From: Clostridia bacterium
Lineage (GTDB): Bacteria > Bacillota_A > Clostridia > Christensenellales > CAG-138
Length of the DNA stretch: 23,529 nt
Assembly (NCBI GenBank): GCA_017556125.1
Contig: JAFZCW010000036.1
Span: 1-23,529, forward strand
Direction of reading: 5' to 3'
The notes under the pieces were generated by a model. The model ran no database searches, was not told where the DNA came from, and saw nothing but the letters and a program-made list of their open reading frames with translations. Positions 18,413 to 23,529 of the stretch are shown in pieces. The position numbers and the translations under genes are program-made. How positions within the stretch are numbered: position 1 is the first letter of the stretch; each line of letters begins with the position of its first letter.

Positions 18413-18443
18413 CCGGCGGGATCCTTCCGCCGGTTACTCTTTT
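18413..18443 (+). terminator. first terminator after dnaB
   Basis: CCGGCGG (18413-18419) pairs perfectly with CCGCCGG (18427-18433) around a 7-base loop. TTACTCTTTT follows, a moderately U-rich tail. Twelve bases after the dnaB stop. Confidence 0.75.
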
Positions 18444-18458
18444 CCGAATCATTCGATT

Positions 18459-18486
18459 AACCTTTCCGGTTCCGGAAAGGTTTTTT
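18459..18486 (+). terminator. second, stronger terminator after dnaB
   Basis: AACCTTTCCGG (18459-18469) and CCGGAAAGGTT (18472-18482) are exact complements separated by two T. The working hairpin is CCTTTCC/GGAAAGG with a 6-base centre. The run TTTTTTGTT follows. The tandem arrangement should fully end the gdpP-rplI-dnaB transcript. Confidence 0.92.
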
Positions 18487-18647
18487 GTTAAAGTGGGGAA
18501 TCCGTTCATTTTCCCGTTTGCCTGTTTTTAGCCATTTGTTACTAAATTTTGTGGATTATGTAAAGAGAAAATAAACATATATTGTGTTTTATGTCCGTCT
18601 GAGGCATAAATGCTAGAATCGGTAATATGATACGAAGTGGGGAAAAT
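18487..18647 (+). promoter_or_regulatory. AT-rich intergenic region with probable extended -10 promoter of the SpoIID-like gene
   Basis: TGCTAGAAT at 18611-18619 is an extended -10 (TG, one base, TAGAAT). The -35 position (18591-18596, ATGTCC) is poor, as tolerated with an extended -10. Start would be near 18626. The upstream 18530-18600 stretch is clearly more AT-rich than the surroundings and could act as an UP element. I see no gene in it. Confidence 0.5.
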
Positions 18648-19580
18648 ATGCACTCAAAACACCGTGTTTTGATCGCATGCATTATCATATTCTTTGCTTT
18701 GTTATGCCTGATCGCAGCCGTTTCTTGTCGTCAGCCTCAAAGCAGTGCCATACGTATCCTCGTTTCCACCGAGAAGTCAGACCGCTTGGACCTCGCGGTT
18801 CACGGCAGCATACATCTCCGATCAGCGGCGCTGTCCCCGGGCTCTTTCCATATCGACCTGCGGAACGGATCTCTTTCCCTGTACGATTCAGAAAACAACT
18901 GGATTGCTTCCGGAAACAGCATCACGCTGATCTCCGGGGATTCGGACGGCTTTGTCAAAATCTGCAATTCCCTATACGGCAACACCTGTTATCAGGGTCA
19001 GATCCGCATTTTCTCTGACGATACGGGTCATATCGGCGTTGTCGTCACGGTCCCCGCGGAGGACTATGTGAAAAGCGTTGTCTGTTACTGCGGCTGCTCC
19101 ATGCCGGACGAAGCGATCAAAGCGCTGGCGGTCATCACCGAAAACTATGCCGCCGCATGCAGCGGAAGCGATTCCTCCTTTGACGTTTCCGATATCGACT
19201 ATCCCTTCGCCGGCCTGCTCTCTGATGCAGACGCATATCTGCCCGCCATGCAGGATGTTCTGAAGGACCGTCTGGTTCCGCACGGTTCCTACCGGTATCC
19301 CGCCCTTTGCGGTTCCAACTGCGGAGTCTACCGGATCATTCCGTTATCTGCGGACGCTTTTCCTTCCGAAACGGAAGACCGGTACGACAGTCTGTACACT
19401 GCCCTTCCCAGCGGTCTTTCCGCGCAGCCCTCCGGGTCCTGCATCAGCGTGGAGAGTCTGCGCGCAAGAGCGGAAGCCGGCCATTCCTATGAGCAGATCC
19501 TTTCTTTCTATTTCCCCTACGCATCCCTTGTTCACGGAAATCATGCGGTCGATCTGTCGGATTATGCCGACCCCGAATAA
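18648..19580 (+). CDS. degenerate SpoIID/LytB-domain exported protein, probable lipoprotein
   Basis: 310 residues. The N-terminus has a strong hydrophobic segment ending AVSC, so Cys27 may be lipidated. The middle resembles the SpoIID family of septal peptidoglycan lytic transglycosylases: YQGQIRIF (115-122), PAEDYVKSVV (136-145), DEAIKALAVITENYA (154-168). Near the C-terminus GHSYEQILSFYFP (278-290) matches the characteristic end of that family. However, the segment that carries the catalytic Glu in SpoIID (VV-P-S-E-M-P type) reads VVCYCGCSMP, so the Glu is missing and three Cys replace it; ARTYA is ITENYA. It may be a non-catalytic relative that binds glycan or a partner. I prefer the ATG at 18648 because GTGGGGA precedes it; an in-frame ATG at 18627 would add seven residues and could only be read from a near-leaderless message. 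Sporulation or envelope role is inference. Confidence 0.7.
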   Translation: MHSKHRVLIACIIIFFALLCLIAAVSCRQPQSSAIRILVSTEKSDRLDLAVHGSIHLRSAALSPGSFHIDLRNGSLSLYDSENNWIASGNSITLISGDSDGFVKICNSLYGNTCYQGQIRIFSDDTGHIGVVVTVPAEDYVKSVVCYCGCSMPDEAIKALAVITENYAAACSGSDSSFDVSDIDYPFAGLLSDADAYLPAMQDVLKDRLVPHGSYRYPALCGSNCGVYRIIPLSADAFPSETEDRYDSLYTALPSGLSAQPSGSCISVESLRARAEAGHSYEQILSFYFPYASLVHGNHAVDLSDYADPE

Positions 19581-19593
19581 ATCCGGAAGGCAA

Positions 19594-19623
19594 TAAAAAA
19601 GCACCGACCGTACGGATCGGTGC
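19594..19623 (-). terminator. terminator of the SH3b-protein gene
   Basis: GCACCGA (19601-19607) and TCGGTGC (19617-19623) form a 7-pair stem whose loop holds a small CCG-TA-CGG dyad. On the minus strand it is followed by TTTTTTATTG. It lies between two convergent genes; on the plus strand no T-run follows, so it mainly serves the minus gene. Confidence 0.88.
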
Positions 19624-19652
19624 ATATGATTGCAGGAATGATTCAGACCGTT

Positions 19653-20456
19653 TTATTTGGAAGGCACGCTTCCGTCCGCGGAAACATACGCGGCATAGGC
19701 AAATCCCTTCTTGCCGGATGCCACATCCTCCACATAATAGAACTCTCCGATTCTGTAATAGATGAAGAGCGCAGCGCCTCTCTTCAGTTCCTTGATTGCG
19801 GAGTCGGATTTGTTCGGACCCGTTCTCAGCGCCACCTTGGAAGCGGAAATCTTTCCGCTGACCGCGTCTGAAGGTGCATTCGGCGGAATCGTGACTGTGG
19901 CGGTGTCGGATACCGTGATAAATTTCTTCGACATGAACCCGACTTTTCCGTCCTTGTCCATTTTGACAAAGTAAAAGTCGCCGTCCTTTGCGTAAACGGC
20001 CATCGTCGCGCCCTTATTGTAATTGCCGATACGCTCATAGTCGGTGGACGGACCGCTGCGGAGATTGACGCCGTCATTGTTCAGAACCCCGTACTTGGCT
20101 TTCTTCTTTTCGGAAGAGGTCGGAACGCGGGGGGATGCCGTCGGCGTGGGTGCAGGTGTGGCCTGCTGGACCGTCGTCACGGTTCCCGGATCCGGCGTGG
20201 ATGTCTCTTCCGAGACCGTCTGCTGTTCTTCTTCCGGGGTCGTATCCGGTGTTTCTTCCAGCATTTCCGTCGGAATCGGCGTGACAACAGCCTGCGCCGG
20301 AGATTCGGACGGATTGCTTTCCGGCAGTATTGCCTGCTGCGCGGTCTTCGGTCCGCTGAGCGCGCGGATGATGGCATAAATACATAAAACGATAACCAGG
20401 AACAGAATCCCCAGCACCAGATACCCTGCAGGTTTTAGTTTAAACCTCTTGCTCAT
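19653..20456 (-). CDS. membrane-anchored protein with two bacterial SH3 (SH3b) domains
   Basis: 267 residues. A short basic N-terminus (MSKRFKLKPAG) is followed by one membrane helix (about 11-33), so the rest should lie outside the cell. Residues 35-115 are a low-complexity linker rich in Pro, Thr, Glu and Ser. Two SH3b domains follow: KYGVLNNDGVNLRSGPS onward (about 119-180) and SGKISASKVALRTGPNKS onward (about 199-258); both hold the VNLRSGPS/VALRTGP hallmark. Such domains usually bind cell-wall peptides or glycans. No enzymatic domain is present, so it may be a wall-sensing or tethering protein. The ATG at 20456 has GGGAGGAG upstream. It converges on the SpoIID-like gene, another envelope protein, without shared transcription. 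The function is not known. Confidence 0.85.
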   Translation of the reverse strand: MSKRFKLKPAGYLVLGILFLVIVLCIYAIIRALSGPKTAQQAILPESNPSESPAQAVVTPIPTEMLEETPDTTPEEEQQTVSEETSTPDPGTVTTVQQATPAPTPTASPRVPTSSEKKKAKYGVLNNDGVNLRSGPSTDYERIGNYNKGATMAVYAKDGDFYFVKMDKDGKVGFMSKKFITVSDTATVTIPPNAPSDAVSGKISASKVALRTGPNKSDSAIKELKRGAALFIYYRIGEFYYVEDVASGKKGFAYAAYVSADGSVPSK

Positions 20457-20504
20457 GCTCTCCTCCCGTGCCGGCCAGGTTGAATCCCGGACCGATACGT
20501 ATTT

Positions 20505-20532
20505 ATCTTAACGCGTTTGAAGAATAAAGCAA
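20505..20532 (-). promoter_or_regulatory. possible promoter of the SH3b-protein gene
   Basis: Minus strand: TTGCTT (20532-20527), 16-base spacer, TAAGAT (20510-20505), about 49 bases before the start codon. Each hexamer matches consensus at 4 positions, so this is tentative. I see no terminator for the upstream cyclase gene in the 115-base gap, so read-through is also possible. Confidence 0.35.
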
Positions 20533-20571
20533 GCAACTTCACACAAAGTTGACTTTTTGCCCCCAGCGTGT

Positions 20572-21138
20572 TTACCTCTCGAGCAGGACGGCGCGGCACG
20601 GCGCTGCTTCCCCGCCATCGATTTTCAGCGGTGCGGCGAAGAGAATATAATCTCCGTCCCGGACCCCGGAGAGCTCCAGGTTTTCGACCACCGCGATCCC
20701 GTAGCCCAGCAGCGCAACATGAGCGGTCTTTTCGTCTGACGGCGTTCCGATGCTCTCCCTGTCCGTCCCGATCAGTTTCAGCCCCCTGCTGTAAAGATAT
20801 CCTATCGCGCTTCCCGTCAGTTCTCCGCCCCCGCGCAGGATCAGCCTTTCCTCGAACCGCTGCGTCATGAAATACATGGCATCCAGTTTCTGGAACGGAA
20901 CCGTCATCACCGTGCACGGTCCGATGAATACGTCCGCGGGAACATGGGCGATATCCGCGCCGTCCCTGATAAAATGCAGCGGGGCGTCCACATGTGTCGC
21001 GGCATGAAGGCTCATTTCGATTCTGGAAAGGTTATAGCCTTTCTTTTCAATCTTTGCAAGCTGCTTCAGTTTTGGAGCAGGATCCGTCCCGTACGGCTTC
21101 GTGCTCATGATCTCCCTGCTGATATCGATTACTTTCAT
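20572..21138 (-). CDS. cyclase/KynB-family metal-dependent hydrolase
   Basis: About 188 residues. The motif HAATHVDAPLH (45-55) fits HxxTHxDxPxH, the zinc-binding signature of the cyclase superfamily, which includes kynurenine formamidase (KynB), isatin hydrolase and relatives. KynB itself usually has Gly in HxGTH; here it is Ala. KLIGTDRESIG and the C-terminal YILFAAPLKIDGGEAAPCRAVLLE also match the family. No tryptophan-degradation genes are nearby, so the substrate is unknown. I chose ATG at 21138 (MKVIDISREI, the normal start of the family), with AGGTGG upstream. The frame extends back to 21186, but that part overlaps the putative promoter. It is divergent from nfnA. Confidence 0.85.
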   Translation of the reverse strand: MKVIDISREIMSTKPYGTDPAPKLKQLAKIEKKGYNLSRIEMSLHAATHVDAPLHFIRDGADIAHVPADVFIGPCTVMTVPFQKLDAMYFMTQRFEERLILRGGGELTGSAIGYLYSRGLKLIGTDRESIGTPSDEKTAHVALLGYGIAVVENLELSGVRDGDYILFAAPLKIDGGEAAPCRAVLLER

Positions 21139-21157
21139 TCCATCCACCTCTCCGATT

Positions 21158-21186
21158 AGCATAGCAACGGTTTGGTCCCGTTGCAA
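21158..21186 (-). promoter_or_regulatory. possible promoter of the cyclase gene with an inverted repeat across its spacer
   Basis: Minus strand: TTGCAA (21186-21181), 17-base spacer, TATGCT (21163-21158). A perfect 7-base inverted repeat, GCAACGG (21164-21170) and CCGTTGC (21178-21184), fills the spacer and enters the -35, where a repressor could block transcription. Each hexamer is 4 of 6. The implied 5' leader is only about 13 bases. Confidence 0.4.
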
Positions 21187-21215
21187 GAAGCTTTCCCTTC
21201 AGGCCGGCAGGGCAT

Positions 21216-21227
21216 GAAACTAGTTTC
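21216..21227. promoter_or_regulatory. perfect 12-base palindrome upstream of the nfnA promoter
   Basis: GAAACTAGTTTC reads the same on both strands and lies 8 bases before the nfnA -35 box, in the divergent cyclase-nfnA gap. Its position suits an activator or repressor site. It does not resemble the Rex consensus. Chance occurrence cannot be excluded. Confidence 0.35.
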
Positions 21228-21235
21228 CGTTTTCC

Positions 21236-21264
21236 TTGTCAGTGTCTGTATTTTCCGCTATACT
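21236..21264 (+). promoter_or_regulatory. SigA-type promoter of nfnAB
   Basis: TTGTCA (21236-21241), exactly 17 bases, TATACT (21259-21264); both hexamers match consensus at 5 of 6. Start is expected near 21271, giving a leader of about 30 bases with the AAAGGAG ribosome site of nfnA. Confidence 0.82.
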
Positions 21265-21299
21265 GAAATGTAGAACTAATAAGATAAAGGAGTCCGAAC

Positions 21300-22166
21300 A
21301 TGTTTCAAATTGTCAAGAAACGCGCTTTGCATGACACGGTAACTTTGATGGAAATCAAGGCGCCCGCGGTTGCAAGAAAAGCAAAGCCGGGGCAGTTCAT
21401 CATTCTTCGCATTGATGAAAACGGCGAGCGAATTCCCCTGACGATTGCCGGAAGTGATCCCCTTAACGGAACGATCACGATTATTTTCCAGAAGGTCGGA
21501 TATACCACAAAACGCCTTGATCTTCTGAATGAGGGCGATGCTCTCCTTGATTTCGTGGGACCGCTCGGAAAGGCCTCCGAATTTGAAGGAATGAAGCGTG
21601 TAGCCGTCATCGGAGGCGGTCTCGGCGTTGCGATCGCCTATCCGCAGGCAAAAGCCCTCCACGAGATGGGCGTCGAAGTGGATGTCATCGTCGGATTTCG
21701 GAACACGGGCCTCATGATCCTGATGGACGAACTGAAGGCCGCGTGCACGAATCTGTATGTCATGACGGACGACGGCTCAAACGGCCATAAGGGATTCGTC
21801 ACCACGGCGCTTGAGGAGCAGCTGAAAGCCGGCGTCCCGTATGACCACGTCATCGCCATCGGCCCGCTGGTCATGATGCGCGCCGTTTGCGGCCTGACAA
21901 AGGAATATGATATCCCGACCATCGTCTCCATGAACCCGATCATGATCGACGGAACCGGAATGTGCGGATGCTGCCGCGTGACGGTGGACGGAAAAATGAA
22001 GTTCGCGTGCGTCGACGGACCGGATTTCGACGGGCAGCTGATCGACTGGAACGAGGCGATTTCCCGCAGCCGCATGTACCGGAAAGAGGAAGCGGAAAGC
22101 CTCGAAAAACACGCCTGCAACCTTCAGAACATTGAACTTCAGAAAAAACGCGGAGGTGAAGATTAA
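21300..22166 (+). CDS. nfnA: NADH-dependent ferredoxin:NADP+ oxidoreductase, small subunit
   Basis: 288 residues of the ferredoxin-NADP reductase-like family. With NfnB it forms the cytoplasmic, electron-bifurcating NfnAB complex, which couples NADPH oxidation or formation to ferredoxin and NAD. RIPLTIAG (44-51) is the flavin-binding RxxS/T-type motif and VAVIGGGLGVAIA (101-113) the nucleotide-binding loop. The C-terminal GTGMCGCCRV and FACVDGPDFDG supply Cys222, 224, 225 and 237 for the [2Fe-2S] cluster. Asp217 lies at the place where characterised NfnA uses an Asp ligand. Subunits of glutamate synthase and dihydroorotate dehydrogenase (PyrK) are related, but the length and the NfnB partner downstream decide the call. 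AAAGGAG precedes the ATG. The stop overlaps the nfnB start by one base (TAATG). Confidence 0.93.
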   Translation: MFQIVKKRALHDTVTLMEIKAPAVARKAKPGQFIILRIDENGERIPLTIAGSDPLNGTITIIFQKVGYTTKRLDLLNEGDALLDFVGPLGKASEFEGMKRVAVIGGGLGVAIAYPQAKALHEMGVEVDVIVGFRNTGLMILMDELKAACTNLYVMTDDGSNGHKGFVTTALEEQLKAGVPYDHVIAIGPLVMMRAVCGLTKEYDIPTIVSMNPIMIDGTGMCGCCRVTVDGKMKFACVDGPDFDGQLIDWNEAISRSRMYRKEEAESLEKHACNLQNIELQKKRGGED

Positions 22167-23529
22167 TGCCTAACATGAGTTTGAAAAAACTTCCTGCCCG
22201 CGAGCAGGATCCGAATGTCCGCAACAAGAATTTTCTGGAGGTTTCCCAGGGTTACGATGAAGCGATGGCCATGGAGGAAGCGACCCGGTGCCTGAACTGC
22301 AAGAACCGCCCCTGTGTTTCCGGCTGTCCTGTCAATGTCCGGATCCCGGAATTCATCAAGCTGGTCGCGGAAGGCAAGTTCCTCGAAGCGTATGACGTCG
22401 TGGTTTCCACCAACTCCCTGCCCGCGATCTGCGGCCGTGTCTGTCCGCAGGAATCCCAGTGCGAGTCAAAATGCGTTCGCGGCATAAAGGGCGATCCGGT
22501 CGGGATCGGCCGCCTTGAGCGGTTTGTAGCCGACTATGCCATGCAGCACGGCGTGGCTGGCCCCAAAGAAGAGATCGCCAGCAACGGAAAGAAAGTCGCC
22601 GTCGTGGGCAGCGGTCCTGCGGGACTGACCTGTGCCGGAGACCTTCGCAAACTCGGCTATGACGTAACGGTGTTTGAAGCGCTTCATACGCCCGGCGGCG
22701 TGCTGGTATACGGAATACCGGAATTCCGTCTTCCGAAAGCACTGGTCCGCAGAGAGATCAGCAAACTCGAGGATATGGGCGTTTCCATCAAGACCGACAT
22801 GGTAATCGGCCGCTGCATCTCGCTGGATGAACTGATGAGCGAGGAAGGTTACGACGCGATATTCGTCGGCTCCGGCGCAGGTCTCCCGAGATTCCAGAAT
22901 ATCCCCGGCGAAAACCTGTGCGGCGTTTATTCCGCGAACGAGTTCCTTACCAGGATCAATCTGATGAAAGCCTATTCCTTCCCGGAAACGGATACGCCGA
23001 TCAAGGTCGGAAAATGCGCCGCCATCGTCGGCGGAGGAAACGTCGCCATGGACGCCGCCCGCTGCGCCAAGCGCCTCGGAGCGGAGACCGTCTATATCGT
23101 ATACCGACGCAGCGAGAAGGAAATGCCTGCCCGTGTTGAAGAGATCGAGCACGCTAAGGAGGAGGGCATCATCTTCAAGCTCCTGACAAATCCGACCGAG
23201 ATCCACAGCGATGAAAACGGATTTGTCAAAGCCATGACCTGCGTGGAAATGGAACTGGGCGAGCCGGATGCCTCCGGACGCCGCCGTCCTGTTGTCAAGC
23301 AGGGCAGCGAACACACGATTGACGTCCAGACCGTCGTCATCGCGATCGGCAACAGTCCCAACCCGCTTATCAAGGATACGACTCCGGGTCTGGAGTGCCA
23401 GAGCTGGGGCGGCATTATCGCGGACGAGGAAACCGGAAAGACCAGCAAGCCGTTCGTATACGCCGGCGGCGACGCGGTCACCGGCGCCGCCACCGTCATC
23501 CTCGCCATGGGCGCAGGCAAGAAAGCTGC
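22166..23529 (+). CDS. nfnB: NADH-dependent ferredoxin:NADP+ oxidoreductase, large subunit (cut by right edge)
   Basis: 454 codons are present; the family is about 465-470 residues, so only the last few are missing. The N-terminal region binds two [4Fe-4S] clusters: CLNCKNRPC with GCPV (Cys42, 45, 50, 54) and CGRVCPQESQCESKC (Cys89, 93, 99, 103). The FAD loop VVGSGPAGLTCAG is at about 146-158, and the second dinucleotide loop IVGGGNVAMDAAR at 287-299. YRRSEKEMPA and the C-terminal AGGDAVTGAATVILAMGAGKKA are typical. It also resembles the glutamate synthase small subunit GltD, and such proteins are often annotated gltA; the upstream NfnA identifies it as NfnB. GGAGGTGA precedes the ATG, which overlaps the nfnA stop. 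Confidence 0.94.
   Translation, partial: MPNMSLKKLPAREQDPNVRNKNFLEVSQGYDEAMAMEEATRCLNCKNRPCVSGCPVNVRIPEFIKLVAEGKFLEAYDVVVSTNSLPAICGRVCPQESQCESKCVRGIKGDPVGIGRLERFVADYAMQHGVAGPKEEIASNGKKVAVVGSGPAGLTCAGDLRKLGYDVTVFEALHTPGGVLVYGIPEFRLPKALVRREISKLEDMGVSIKTDMVIGRCISLDELMSEEGYDAIFVGSGAGLPRFQNIPGENLCGVYSANEFLTRINLMKAYSFPETDTPIKVGKCAAIVGGGNVAMDAARCAKRLGAETVYIVYRRSEKEMPARVEEIEHAKEEGIIFKLLTNPTEIHSDENGFVKAMTCVEMELGEPDASGRRRPVVKQGSEHTIDVQTVVIAIGNSPNPLIKDTTPGLECQSWGGIIADEETGKTSKPFVYAGGDAVTGAATVILAMGAGKKA

Noticed and set aside
17046..18509. A 487-codon open frame on the minus strand covering all of dnaB
   Set aside because: It mirrors dnaB codon structure in a GC-rich gene, has no family motif, and dnaB is unmistakable on the other strand. 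Treated as a shadow.
18496..18530. Possible third hairpin (GGGAA with TTCCC) followed by a T-rich run
   Set aside because: Only five pairs and a poorly placed tail; the two preceding terminators already account for the end of the operon.
18550..18558. DnaA-box-like sequence (minus strand TAATCCACA) in an AT-rich stretch after dnaB, suggesting an origin
   Set aside because: A single site with one mismatch and no cluster of boxes; dnaB-rplI lies near the origin in some Firmicutes, but that is not evidence for an origin here.
18627..18647. Upstream ATG for the SpoIID-like gene
   Set aside because: No ribosome site and it would lie at the predicted transcription start; the ATG at 18648 has GTGGGGA. 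Kept only as part of the leaderless-start observation.
22166..23529. Glutamate synthase small subunit (gltD) as identity of the right-end gene
   Set aside because: The upstream partner is an NfnA-type FAD/[2Fe-2S] subunit and not a glutamate synthase large subunit.

Overview
The window looks like chromosomal DNA of a fairly GC-rich member of the Clostridia (Firmicutes). Three things point there: the order yybS-gdpP-rplI-dnaB, also found near the replication origin in Bacillus and Clostridia; the order pth-mfd-parvulin lipoprotein, common in Clostridia; and a T-box riboswitch in front of metG. Strong Shine-Dalgarno sites (AGGAGG type), SigA-like promoters, a SpoIID-family protein and an NfnAB transhydrogenase (anaerobic energy metabolism) agree. 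I cannot name a genus. I see no insertion sequence, CRISPR array, tRNA, rRNA or phage gene.

Layout. Positions 1-4682 (minus strand) hold glnS, then gltX, then a C69-family dipeptidase cut by the left edge. The glnS-gltX pair has its own promoter (4725-4754), and gltX is followed by a terminator. Positions 4775-10358 (minus) form a probable operon pth-mfd-parvulin-like lipoprotein that ends in a strong terminator. At 10395-10447 two divergent promoters share overlapping -35 boxes: one reads left into pth, the other right into a methionine T-box leader (10454-10725) and metG. Positions 10751-18401 (plus) carry metG, a TatD-family nuclease, yybS (DUF2232), gdpP, rplI and dnaB, closed by two consecutive terminators. 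Positions 18648-19580 (plus) encode a degenerate SpoIID-like exported protein. Two minus-strand genes follow: a membrane-anchored double-SH3b protein (19653-20456) and a cyclase/KynB-family metal hydrolase (20572-21138). From 21300 to the right edge (plus) lie nfnA and nfnB.

How the genes work together. Most products serve core information processing: charging of Glu, Gln and Met tRNAs, recycling of peptidyl-tRNA, transcription-coupled repair, ribosomal protein bL9, the replicative helicase and turnover of c-di-AMP. The envelope proteins (parvulin lipoprotein, SpoIID-like protein, SH3b protein) are the less conserved part. No clearly new multi-gene system is visible. The observations most worth following are the non-canonical antiterminator bulge of the metG T-box, the SpoIID homologue that lacks its catalytic Glu and carries a Cys cluster, possible leaderless starts at tatD and yybS, and two unexplained dyads between the divergent cyclase and nfn genes.
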